Virus record (IMG/VR): IMGVR_UViG_3300032323_001720 | Location: 1 to 64,000 of that record | Strand: one strand, 5' to 3' | DNA from: a virus | Length of the DNA: 64,000 nucleotides | Shown: piece by piece, positions 25,706 to 33,612 of the stretch | Position numbering within the stretch: position 1 is the stretch's first letter | Layout: each line of letters opens with the position of its first letter | Made by a program: the position numbers and the translations under genes | Notes under the pieces: generated by a model | What the model saw: only the letters and a program-made list of their open reading frames with translations | Database searches by the model: none | What the model was told of the DNA's origin: nothing

Positions 25706-26806
25706 ATGATTGTACCATTAATTGAATCGAATAAAGATTTTATTGCTGCCGAAGCGGTTGATTTTGTTCGTAGAACTTATCCAGATTTCAAGTTCGATAA
25801 CGAACTTCTTCGCAGAGATGTGCATATGGTCATCGATATCTTTATGGGTGAGTTGCATATCAAAGGCGGCGTTTATTCTTATGACATTGAGGATGGTCGT
25901 GACATTTCATCTTTTCAATTAAATAGATATATAAAGTCATTCATTGTATTCAGAAATCATTCTGAACAAACAATTAATTGTATTCAATACACTGCTGATT
26001 TAATAAAAAAAGTTATAACAAACCAGAAAGTGGAACCTGTTTATAACACACACTACCAACAATCATACAACAATGAACAAGAATTTGATAAAGAAAAATT
26101 GAATGAATTCGATACCATTTGCAGTTTAATTATTGCAAATTCCGATTCAGGTTCAAACAGAAACTATCACATCGATTTCATTGAAGAATATTTCGACAAG
26201 GGTTTCATAGTTACGAAAATTCCACCACATATACATGAAAAATTGTGGCAAGAAGTTAAAAACACCAAATGGATTGATGCCGAAAAAACAACATATAAAA
26301 AAATACCAGATTGGTATCACGAAAATGAAAAGCATTATGTTGATCCAACAGGTTTCGATAGACCTTCTTATGAAAGAAAAATTGCAGCCGATATTTTTAC
26401 AAATGCACCAAAGAGTTTGATTGATATTTCGGATGAATTAATACGGGATCCATTGTTTGATCCATTACGAATGTATCGTCCACCAAATCCTGTCACAAAG
26501 TTTTTACATTTTTGGAATGGAAGTGAAAATTCACCACACCATGTTGATGCCATTGATGGTTCTGATCTTATGGTGTTTTGCTATCTCACTGAGGCAGAAG
26601 ATTGGAAAGAAGAATGGGGTGGATATATCAACATCTTGAAAGAAGTTAATTCTGAAATTACAAACACTAAAATTGTATTGCCAAATAACGGAGTAATGGT
26701 ATTAGTTAACAACTCCGCACCAATTTTTAAACATGGTATCAGAAATTTAGTTAAAAAAGATGTTAATAGATATACATACATCTTTCATTACACTTGGACA
26801 TACTGA
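25706..26806 (+). CDS. Putative 2-oxoglutarate/Fe(II)-dependent dioxygenase with extra N-terminal domain (366 aa)
   Basis: ATG at 25706 is preceded by AAAGGAGAAATGAA, a good SD overlapping the upstream stop; the longer frame from TTG 25688 is therefore not preferred. The C-terminal ~200 residues are homologous to the 24060 product: HVD at 279-281, His343, Arg355, with shared FWNGSEN, EEWGGYINI and LPNNGVMVLVNN blocks. The N-terminal ~150 residues (for example EAVDFVRRTYPDF, RDVHMVIDIFMGEL, QTINCIQYTADLIKKV) are an additional helical domain absent from the paralogue. It might recognise a leader or carrier. Role: predicted side-chain hydroxylase in the maturation operon. Confidence 0.8.
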   Translation: MIVPLIESNKDFIAAEAVDFVRRTYPDFKFDNELLRRDVHMVIDIFMGELHIKGGVYSYDIEDGRDISSFQLNRYIKSFIVFRNHSEQTINCIQYTADLIKKVITNQKVEPVYNTHYQQSYNNEQEFDKEKLNEFDTICSLIIANSDSGSNRNYHIDFIEEYFDKGFIVTKIPPHIHEKLWQEVKNTKWIDAEKTTYKKIPDWYHENEKHYVDPTGFDRPSYERKIAADIFTNAPKSLIDISDELIRDPLFDPLRMYRPPNPVTKFLHFWNGSENSPHHVDAIDGSDLMVFCYLTEAEDWKEEWGGYINILKEVNSEITNTKIVLPNNGVMVLVNNSAPIFKHGIRNLVKKDVNRYTYIFHYTWTY

Positions 26807-26821
26807 ATCTAAATTTTTGTT

Positions 26822-27892
26822 ATGGAATTAATTATTAAACCAACTGAGAAGTGCAACTTCAAGTGTACCTTTTGTTCAAGTACGCACATCACCGATGATA
26901 AGACAGCGGAGTTGGATCACGAATATATCTTTAAGTTTTTAAAAAGATATCCAGAAACAAACACCATCATTGTTAATGGTGGTGATCCACTAATGATGAG
27001 CCCAGAATATTACTGGAAAATAATTGAACACCTGGAAGAAATTGGTAGTGATGCTCGCATATCATTTACCAGTAATCTATGGCCATTCTATAAGAATCCT
27101 AAAAAATGGACCGAATTGTTTACGCATCCTCGCATGGGTATTACAACCAGTTTCCAGTATGGTGGTGGAAGACTTAAAGGTGACTTGACAGAATTCAGTG
27201 AAGAAGACTTCTGGAACGTCAGTGATATGATGTTGGACGTTGTTGGTTATCGCCCAGACTTCATAAGTGTTATCACTAAGGAGAATGAACATCTGGCCAT
27301 CAAGAACGTTGAACTGGCAAAAAAGATGGATGTGGAATGTAAATTGAACTATGCTTTCAGTAGTGGACCTCCGGTAAAATTTAAAAACATTATCATGGGA
27401 CAACAAGGGCAACCATATTTACTAGCAGATATGTACAAAATATATGTTGAAATATGGAAGAGAAATTTGACACAGTGGGAATATAACACAAAACAGATGG
27501 TCAAGAGACTGGTTGGCCATGCAACCACTTGCCCACAAAATAGAAACTGTGATGCAAACATCCGAACATTACAACCAAGTGGTGATTATTATAGTTGCGG
27601 TGCATTTGGTGATGATAAACTTTATCAAATAAATTTTGAAAAAGAAATGTCAGGTGAAAAGATATTTCCTCTCAGATTTCAACCGGAATTACAGAGTCTT
27701 AAAGGTTCCTGTTTCACCTGCCCAATGTTTCAAATCTGTAATGGTTGCAAGAAAACAATCAAAGATTTAAAAGACCATGACTTGGTAGAAGAACACTGTT
27801 CTAAAATGAAACTGTTGGCACCAGATATCATTGAGTCAAATGGAATGACAGGTATTCTGGAACCTACACCGTATGTTAGAGAATACGCATGA
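26822..27892 (+). CDS. Radical SAM/SPASM protein (356 aa)
   Basis: CNFKCTFC (Cys 11, 15, 18) is the 4Fe-4S motif, followed by VNGGDPLMM (51-59), a GGxP-type SAM motif with Asp in place of the usual Glu. The C-terminal region carries Cys 237, 243, 259, 297, 300, 306, 309 and 326, including CFTCPMFQICNGC, a SPASM-like auxiliary cluster site. It begins 15 bp after the oxygenase gene and overlaps the next radical-SAM gene by 4 bp (ATGA). The catalytic type (thioether, epimerase, C-C linkage) cannot be told from sequence by eye. Confidence 0.88.
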   Translation: MELIIKPTEKCNFKCTFCSSTHITDDKTAELDHEYIFKFLKRYPETNTIIVNGGDPLMMSPEYYWKIIEHLEEIGSDARISFTSNLWPFYKNPKKWTELFTHPRMGITTSFQYGGGRLKGDLTEFSEEDFWNVSDMMLDVVGYRPDFISVITKENEHLAIKNVELAKKMDVECKLNYAFSSGPPVKFKNIIMGQQGQPYLLADMYKIYVEIWKRNLTQWEYNTKQMVKRLVGHATTCPQNRNCDANIRTLQPSGDYYSCGAFGDDKLYQINFEKEMSGEKIFPLRFQPELQSLKGSCFTCPMFQICNGCKKTIKDLKDHDLVEEHCSKMKLLAPDIIESNGMTGILEPTPYVREYA

Positions 27893-28797
27893 ACGTTTCT
27901 ATTAATCCCAGTTACTTCTGCAATTTTCGATGTGACTTTTGTTATCTAACGGAAGAACAACTGTCCGACCAGAAGAAAATAGAACTAGAAAAACTTGACG
28001 AATTATTATCACAGGTACCCAACATCGAACATATAGATTTGTATGGTGGTGAAATTGGCGCATTGAAAAAAGATTATTTCTATGGTTTGAGAGATACAAT
28101 TCGCAAACATTATGGTGGTAAAATCAATATTAATACCAATTATTCCATGTTGCACGATGGTTTCTATGAGGATGATTTTTACCTGAGTGTCAGTTATGAT
28201 TGGGAAGCCAGAGAAAAGTCCGATAGAGTTTACCAGAACATGTTGATGAGTCCAGTACCCATAGCCGTACTGGTCCTGGCCAGTCCTAAAGTACTGGAGA
28301 TGAATGTTGATGAACTGATCATGTCCATGAACTTGTGCAGTAGTGTAAAAAGCCTGGAGATAAAACCTTACAGTACCAACCAGGCGAACCAACATCCTGT
28401 CACACACAAAGACTTTGAGGAATTTGTTAAAAAGTGGGTTGAAAGTCCAGTAAAAAAGAACTTTGAATTCATTAATGAATATTATATTGAAGATGTTTTG
28501 GATGGTAACCGAAATGCGTTCAGTGATGATCACATCTATATCACACCAAATGGCAAGTTTGCTGTATTAGAATTCGATCTAAACGACAATGAATATTTCC
28601 TGGAACTGGATAGTTGGGATGACTATGTGAAATGGACACAAAAAGAAAAACGAAGTAACGTTAGTGACATTTGTAAAAGTTGTGAATTCTATGGCAAATG
28701 TCTGACAGAACACTACCGTTATGTGAAGGATCTAAATAATAGTTGCAATGGTTATAAATTTTTAATAGAGTGGTATCGTGAACGACTGGAAAATTAG
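27889..28797 (+). CDS. Radical SAM protein with short Cys-rich C-terminus (302 aa)
   Basis: CNFRCDFC (Cys 11, 15, 18) gives the cluster motif and LYGGEIG (51-57) the GGE motif. The C-terminus has a reduced set of Cys (262, 265, 271, 286; CKSCEFYGKC), a twitch-like half of the SPASM arrangement. It overlaps the preceding radical-SAM gene by 4 bp and the following small gene by 20 bp. The nucleotide sequence around 28250-28300 contains three copies of the CCAGTAC/GTACTGG heptamer (two forming an inverted repeat), probably coincidental within coding DNA. Confidence 0.87.
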   Translation: MNVSINPSYFCNFRCDFCYLTEEQLSDQKKIELEKLDELLSQVPNIEHIDLYGGEIGALKKDYFYGLRDTIRKHYGGKININTNYSMLHDGFYEDDFYLSVSYDWEAREKSDRVYQNMLMSPVPIAVLVLASPKVLEMNVDELIMSMNLCSSVKSLEIKPYSTNQANQHPVTHKDFEEFVKKWVESPVKKNFEFINEYYIEDVLDGNRNAFSDDHIYITPNGKFAVLEFDLNDNEYFLELDSWDDYVKWTQKEKRSNVSDICKSCEFYGKCLTEHYRYVKDLNNSCNGYKFLIEWYRERLEN

Positions 28798-29176
28798 ACA
28801 AGAAATTTATCATAGACTTAATACCGATTTTGATGATGATTTAAAAACTAAATCGGTTGAAATGTCGGATGATATTGTGGGTAATGCTGTTCGTTATTTC
28901 AATGAACGCGATATCGGATGGATCTATCCAGCCAAAAGTTACATGGTTGGAATATGTTATGCACGTTGGCTATCCGAACATTTTGGTGGAGAACCATTAG
29001 ATTATCTCAAAGATCAGAGTTTATTATATCACAATGATCCATATTTTAATAATTATGAACTTGATCAAAAAACATACGATGAAATATTAAGTAAAATCAA
29101 TCATTGGAATTTTGAGGAAAAAAATGGTTTGGTTCCTGATGTGAAAAAATATTTCACAGAAGAGTTTATGTTATGA
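28778..29176 (+). CDS. Unrecognised small operon protein (132 aa, GTG start)
   Basis: GTG at 28778 gives MNDWKIRQEIYHRLN and overlaps the upstream radical-SAM gene by 20 bp. No ATG lies nearby in frame. The protein is compact and helical, with CYARWLSEHFGGEPLDYLKDQSLLYHNDPYFNNY in the middle (residues about 54-87) and a W/F-rich end. Similar segments occur, as I remember, in other phage hypotheticals near 2OG-oxygenases, but no function is known to me. It shares an ATGA overlap with the following oxygenase gene. Confidence 0.65.
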   Translation: MNDWKIRQEIYHRLNTDFDDDLKTKSVEMSDDIVGNAVRYFNERDIGWIYPAKSYMVGICYARWLSEHFGGEPLDYLKDQSLLYHNDPYFNNYELDQKTYDEILSKINHWNFEEKNGLVPDVKKYFTEEFML

Positions 29177-29745
29177 TTCAAAATTTGTGGCCAACACCAC
29201 TACTAAAAACAAATTTTTCGGAAGAAATAAGAAATGATTTATTGAGTCATTTTTTAACAAAATATGACTTTTTAAATTCTTCCGGCGATCTCAGTAATGT
29301 AAACATTTTTGACGATGAATCGGATATTATCTATAAGTTTACTGATGAGGTTGTGTTACCACTTTTTGATACCTTTCTGAAAGAGAGTTTGGGGAAAGGT
29401 ATGTTAAGTTGGAAAAGTTATAAACTAAAAGGTTGGCTGACTGGATCAGGAAAAAACTACGCCTCAAATTTACACAACCATAAGGGCGCAGTAATCTCTT
29501 CAGTATTTTATTTGCTTTGTGAAGAAGTGGATGTTGGTGGTGAAATTTACTTCACCGACCCCAGACAAAATTCAAATAGAGGATATGATAATCAATTCTC
29601 CAAATGGTTTGATCATCTTTCTTTAACACCAAAAAGTGGTGATGTTGTGATTTTTCCAAGCTTTTTATATCATTATGTTGCAACTTATAGAGGAAACATC
29701 AGAATAGCCATGCCTGTTGATTTGTTTCTCTATACGAACGAGTGA
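29173..29745 (+). CDS. Putative 2OG-Fe(II) oxygenase of the PF13759-like type (190 aa)
   Basis: The product begins IQNLWPTPLLKTNF, the usual opening of this oxygenase group. It has LHNHKGAVISSVFYL (His101, His103), GGEIYFTDPR (122-131), and LTPKSGDVVIFPSFLYHYV (His167) with a downstream Arg (RIAM, 177). These are the iron and co-substrate positions of the PF13759-type double-stranded beta-helix enzymes, which are common in T4-like marine phages. It is the last gene of the operon and overlaps the preceding gene by 4 bp. Being a common phage family, it may have joined the cluster from the general phage gene pool. It is a different subfamily from the 24060/25706 pair. Confidence 0.82.
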   Translation: MIQNLWPTPLLKTNFSEEIRNDLLSHFLTKYDFLNSSGDLSNVNIFDDESDIIYKFTDEVVLPLFDTFLKESLGKGMLSWKSYKLKGWLTGSGKNYASNLHNHKGAVISSVFYLLCEEVDVGGEIYFTDPRQNSNRGYDNQFSKWFDHLSLTPKSGDVVIFPSFLYHYVATYRGNIRIAMPVDLFLYTNE

Positions 29746-29753
29746 TAACAAGC

Positions 29754-29798
29754 CATAAATATCCTAAATATTTTAGTGTCTTTTAGACATGATAAATA
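29754..29798 (+). promoter_or_regulatory. Cluster of T4-type late promoter motifs
   Basis: Three TAAATA-core motifs, CATAAATA (29754-29761), CCTAAATA (29763-29770) and GATAAATA (29791-29798), lie in the 84-bp gap between the radical-SAM operon and the first gene of the fibre module. The third is 32 bp before the ATG at 29830. They separate transcription of the two modules. Confidence 0.55.
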
Positions 29799-29829
29799 CC
29801 GATATAATAATAAAAGGTAGAAATAACCC

Positions 29830-30171
29830 ATGGCAGCAGGATATCAAGAACTATTCATTGAACAAGGCGCCGACTTCTCGACTTCTATCACCTTGGATGA
29901 TGTAGACAACGAACCTTTCGATTTAACTGGATACCAAGCAAAAAGTCAGATAAAGAAGTCTTACTATTCAAGTACCTCGGCAGCTCAATTCGTCATAACC
30001 ATTCCCACACCAGTGAATGGTGTGTTAAGCATGTCTATAAGTGCAGCAAATACAGCAAACATATCTGCGGGAAGATATGTGTATGACGTTTTAATTAAAA
30101 ATTCTAGTAACAATACGACTAGAGTTCTGGAAGGAATCGTTAATATTGTGCCACAAGTTACTAAATTTTAA
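29830..30171 (+). CDS. Small virion protein, Ig-like/BppU-type domain (113 aa)
   Basis: The pattern LFIEQGADFSTSITLDD..NEPFDLTGYQAKSQIKKSYYSS, then AGRYVYDVLIK and TRVLEGIVNIVPQVT, matches a small beta-sandwich protein found in many T4-like and other tailed phages. It starts most fibre modules and is thought to be a baseplate or fibre-associated component. It begins a set of four small to mid-sized structural genes spaced by 0-48 bp. Confidence 0.75.
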   Translation: MAAGYQELFIEQGADFSTSITLDDVDNEPFDLTGYQAKSQIKKSYYSSTSAAQFVITIPTPVNGVLSMSISAANTANISAGRYVYDVLIKNSSNNTTRVLEGIVNIVPQVTKF

Positions 30172-30180
30172 AGGATAAAA

Positions 30181-30717
30181 ATGCCTACAGTAACTGTCTC
30201 ACAACCTTCAGTAATAAAAGTCAAAATTGATAGTCAACAGGCTAAGGTCAGCACTATCAATTATGCAACGAAGTCGATAAAGGATTCTCCTGACGTAGAC
30301 ATGACTGGTGCAAGAACTGGTGATGTTCTTGTCTACGATGCAAATACACAGATTTTCAGTTCCAGAAGAGTTGGTTCGGCAACTCCTATTACTGGAGCAT
30401 TGATACCAACATCCACAAGAGCTTTCGATATTGGTAGTAGAACACAGAGATTCAGAAGTATGTATTTGAGTGGAAATACAATCGATCTGGACGGAACTCA
30501 AATGAAGGCGGATGCAGCTAATGGTACAATATCCTTTAGTGCGCCTCCAACACCAGAATTTCCAAATCCAGTGGCGATTGTGATAACACCACAAGGTGGT
30601 TTTGCACCGGTACAGACCGTAGGTGGTGAAATACCTGCAACAACAAACATACAAAGCATTATAGCAAACACTGCGACCTATTTACAGTTCACAGGTGGAG
30701 ACGCAGGGTTCTTTTAA
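30181..30717 (+). CDS. Virion structural protein ending in GGDAGFF (178 aa)
   Basis: N-terminal beta-rich region with DVDMTGARTGDVLVYDANTQIF (about 39-60), a motif frequent in phage fibre and adaptor proteins. Next comes DIGSRTQRFRSMYLSGNTIDL (about 82-102), the 'render of sample position' type repeat seen in T4-like fibre connectors. The end is FTGGDAGFF, the first of four consecutive products with GG-rich, Phe-terminal tails. The stop is immediately followed by the ATG of the next gene. Exact role unknown. Confidence 0.72.
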   Translation: MPTVTVSQPSVIKVKIDSQQAKVSTINYATKSIKDSPDVDMTGARTGDVLVYDANTQIFSSRRVGSATPITGALIPTSTRAFDIGSRTQRFRSMYLSGNTIDLDGTQMKADAANGTISFSAPPTPEFPNPVAIVITPQGGFAPVQTVGGEIPATTNIQSIIANTATYLQFTGGDAGFF

Positions 30718-30942
30718 ATGTCGAATACCGTAATACAGATTTTAAGATCATACTCAAACGTTGCGCCAACAACTTTGGCTGACGGTGAGTTGGCTTACTC
30801 ATTTCTCGCAAACGCATTATACATCGGTTCAAATACTGGTCAGGTCATACTGATTGGTGGTTCAAGCTTTGCACAAAACGTTACTGTTGCAGTCGCAAAT
30901 ACGTCAATTGAAACTTTGAATGCTGACGGTGGCGAATTTTAA
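30718..30942 (+). CDS. Mini-fibre: N-terminal anchor domain only, ending in DGGEF (74 aa)
   Basis: Residues 1-48 (MSNTVIQILRSYSNVAPTTL then DGELAYSFLANALYIG) match the N-terminal anchor of the following 633-residue fibre and of the 1376-residue fibre. Here no shaft follows. The protein ends NADGGEF after about 25 further residues. It may be a free anchor or cap that competes for, or completes, a fibre attachment site. A decayed fibre is the alternative, but the clean frame and the shared C-terminal tag argue that it is a functional short protein. Confidence 0.68.
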   Translation: MSNTVIQILRSYSNVAPTTLADGELAYSFLANALYIGSNTGQVILIGGSSFAQNVTVAVANTSIETLNADGGEF

Positions 30943-30948
30943 TAAATA
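30940..30948 (+). promoter_or_regulatory. Late promoter motif TAATAAATA
   Basis: It overlaps the stop of the 74-residue gene and lies about 42 bp before the ATG of the 633-residue fibre, a normal spacing for a T4-type late promoter. Confidence 0.5.
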
Positions 30949-30990
30949 GACAGTAGGATTGTTACAAAAACAACAAAAAGGACAATAATA

Positions 30991-32892
30991 ATGGCGAATA
31001 CATCGATTAGAATTAAACGCTCAACCTCGGCAAGCTCACCAGGTAGTTTAGCTTCCGGCGAATTAGCGTACTCATACCTGTCAAATACTATCTTTATCGG
31101 TTCGCCAGCAGGTACCGGTGTAGTCAACGTTGGTGGTCAATTTTATACCTCACAAATTGATGCTGCAACCAACACAAACACTGGTGGAACGATTGTTCGC
31201 CGTGACGCTAACGGTAACGCAGCGTTCGGTACCATTACTGCAACAACAATCAATGCTGCAATCGAAGGTAATGCGAACTCTGCAACAAGATTACAAACAG
31301 CAAGAGACTTCAGTATCAGTGGCGGTGATATTTCTGCTACAGCAGTTTCTTTTGATGGTACACAGAACGTAACATTAAATGCGTCACTAGGTGCTGTAAC
31401 AGGTTTATCTGCTGGTACATATGGTGGTACCACAACAGTACCTATTGTTACTGTTGCTGCAAACGGCCGTGTTATGGCCATTGCAAACTCTGCAACTATT
31501 GCAACATCTTTAAATATTCAAGGTGATACTGGTACAGATACAGTTAATCTTGCAACAGATACACTGGATTTTGAAGGTGGTTCTGGTGTCGTAACAACCG
31601 TTTCGAACAACAAAGTTGCAATCGCTGTTGATAGTGCAACAGTATTAAGAACAAATACTGCGATTCAAAATCAAATCATTGATGGTAACGTTGAAATTAG
31701 TGGTAACCTGATTGTTCTTGGTACAGAAACAACCATTAACGTTGAAACACTGAACATTTCTGACCCGTTAATTTTCTTGGCGGCTAATAACGACATATCT
31801 GACAGCGTAGATATCGGTTTTGTTGGTAATTACAGTGATGGTACCTCAAAACATACTGGTGTGTTTAGACATGCTGGTACAAAAGACTTCTATGTCTTCG
31901 ATAATTACACCGGATCACATGCAAACAACGTTATCGATGTTGGCGATGCTAGTTTCCGTGTTGCAAACTTACGTGCAAACTTAATTTCTCAGTCTGCTAA
32001 CATTGGTACATTACAAGCCAGCACAATGGTTGTTGGCAGCCTATCACTGACAACAGACCTGGCTGTTTCTAGTGGCGGTACTGGTGCAAGTTCCTTCACC
32101 AACGGTGCGATCCTGGTTGGTGCTGGTACAGGTGCATTGACAACATTAGCAAATAGCACATACACCGCAACAGGTTCAGGTGGAGCTAATAAAACTCTGT
32201 CTTCATTGACAGTTGACGCATACGGAAGAACCACAGCAGCAACATTTGAAAACATTTCTGGTCTGACTGTTGCACAAGGTGGTACTGGTGTTAACACATT
32301 CAATGCTGGTCAAATTGTTGTTGGTGATGGCACCAACGGTCTGAAACAGATTGCTAACGTAACATACACTCAAACAGGTACGTTAACAACCGCAAATACA
32401 GTTTCTGCAATTACTGTAGATGCTTATGGTCGTGTTAGTGCATTAACATCTTCAGCAATTGCTCTAGGTGCAGATCAGATCACTAGCGGAACATTAGCTG
32501 TAGGTAGAGGCGGTACTGGTGCAACATCATTTACAAGTGGTGCTCTGCTTGTTGGTAACGGATCTGGTGCAATCAGTGAACTAGCCAACTCAACATACAC
32601 AGCAACAGGTTCTGCTGGTGCAGCAAAGACAGTCACTTCACTGACAGTTGACGCATATGGTCGCGTAACTGCTGCAACATTCGCAGACATTTCTGGTCTG
32701 ACAGTATCTCAAGGTGGTACAGGTGCATCTACATTCACCACAAACGGTATTGTATACGGCAACGGCACAGGTGCAATGCAAGTTACTGCCGCTGCTGGTT
32801 CATCGGATCAAACATGGTCTAATCAAATTCTGACAGTAACCAATGCTGGTGTTCCAGTTTGGTCTTCTGCACTAGACGGAGGTCAATTCTAA
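30991..32892 (+). CDS. Tail fibre protein with anchor domain and repeated SVTVDAYGR-type modules (633 aa)
   Basis: The N-terminal anchor (MANTSIRIKRSTSASSPGSL, GELAYSYLSNTIFIGSPAG) is shared with the genes at 30718 and 33613. The shaft contains repeated blocks of the form GGTGASSFTNGAILVG, then ANSTYTATGSGGANKTLSSL and TVDAYGRTTAATFENISGL, three times at about residues 350-600. The blocks are joined by LTVAQGGTGVNTF-like linkers common in phage fibres. A block ISDPLIFLAANNDISDSVDIGFVGNYSDG (about 252-280) is also widespread in T4-like fibres. The product ends SALDGGQF. It follows a late promoter motif. Confidence 0.82.
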   Translation: MANTSIRIKRSTSASSPGSLASGELAYSYLSNTIFIGSPAGTGVVNVGGQFYTSQIDAATNTNTGGTIVRRDANGNAAFGTITATTINAAIEGNANSATRLQTARDFSISGGDISATAVSFDGTQNVTLNASLGAVTGLSAGTYGGTTTVPIVTVAANGRVMAIANSATIATSLNIQGDTGTDTVNLATDTLDFEGGSGVVTTVSNNKVAIAVDSATVLRTNTAIQNQIIDGNVEISGNLIVLGTETTINVETLNISDPLIFLAANNDISDSVDIGFVGNYSDGTSKHTGVFRHAGTKDFYVFDNYTGSHANNVIDVGDASFRVANLRANLISQSANIGTLQASTMVVGSLSLTTDLAVSSGGTGASSFTNGAILVGAGTGALTTLANSTYTATGSGGANKTLSSLTVDAYGRTTAATFENISGLTVAQGGTGVNTFNAGQIVVGDGTNGLKQIANVTYTQTGTLTTANTVSAITVDAYGRVSALTSSAIALGADQITSGTLAVGRGGTGATSFTSGALLVGNGSGAISELANSTYTATGSAGAAKTVTSLTVDAYGRVTAATFADISGLTVSQGGTGASTFTTNGIVYGNGTGAMQVTAAAGSSDQTWSNQILTVTNAGVPVWSSALDGGQF

Positions 32893-32939
32893 TCTGACTA
32901 TATAATGTAACTGTTTCTTTTATATGATAGGAGTTTGAA

Positions 32940-33608
32940 ATGGGTAATGAAAAATATTTAAATTATTACATTGAGACATTGACCAGCACAATGACAGATT
33001 GTGTTATTCGGAATGTCTCAATGCAGGCAAACGCAAAAGTTACTGATGAGGTTATCAAAGATCAAAGTGAAAAAATTGAAAACTTATCAAATTTAAATTC
33101 AGAATTACAATCAACTATTCAGAATTTAAAGAATGATATTTCGAAAAATGAAAGTGCTTTGGTTCAGGATTTGAAAAACAAATTGGCTGAAAGTGATAAA
33201 CTGGTAACCAAATTGGGAAATGATTTAAACGAATTGACAACAAAGTACCGTGATTATGATAGTGTTAAAAATCAATCGACTCACGTTGAAACTTTTAAAG
33301 CTGAATTGATTAAAGCTAGAGAAGAGACTAATAGGGTTCGTGCAGAACTGGAACTAAAAATCAATTCTCTAATATCAGAAAGTGCAGGAAAAATTTCTGC
33401 ATTAACTGAACAACATGAAAAAGATATTGTGCGTTTGAACCAAAATCACGATAAAAAAGTTAAAGAACTAACTGATAAAATTGACTATTTACAATTGCCT
33501 CCTGCCAAAAGAAAAAAAATTGATGAGCTAAATAAACAAGTAGAACCAGAAATTGTAATAGATTCTGGCGAATTAAGTAGCCCAATCAAAGATGGCGGAT
33601 CGTTTTAA
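32940..33608 (+). CDS. Coiled-coil structural/assembly protein ending in DGGSF (222 aa)
   Basis: Almost the whole chain from residue 30 to 185 is heptad-like coiled coil (IENLSNLNSELQSTIQNLKN and onward), rich in Glu, Lys, Leu and Asn. It is followed by PPAKRKKIDELNKQVEPE and the tail IKDGGSF. AGGAG lies 8 bp before the ATG. The composition is unlike the beta fibres on either side, yet the C-terminal tag is shared, so it may be a trimeric or dimeric rod in the same structure or a fibre-assembly factor. A TATAAT-like box at 32901-32906 upstream lacks a convincing -35 element. Confidence 0.75.
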   Translation: MGNEKYLNYYIETLTSTMTDCVIRNVSMQANAKVTDEVIKDQSEKIENLSNLNSELQSTIQNLKNDISKNESALVQDLKNKLAESDKLVTKLGNDLNELTTKYRDYDSVKNQSTHVETFKAELIKAREETNRVRAELELKINSLISESAGKISALTEQHEKDIVRLNQNHDKKVKELTDKIDYLQLPPAKRKKIDELNKQVEPEIVIDSGELSSPIKDGGSF

Positions 33609-33612
33609 GTAA

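Noticed and set aside
28252-28297. Three copies of CCAGTAC/GTACTGG, two forming an inverted repeat
   Set aside because: They lie within the conserved reading frame of a radical-SAM protein; no other signs of an operator or mobile-element end.
32884-32906. Sigma70-type promoter ahead of the coiled-coil gene (TATAAT at 32901)
   Set aside because: No acceptable -35 box at 16-18 bp; kept only as a remark under the gene.
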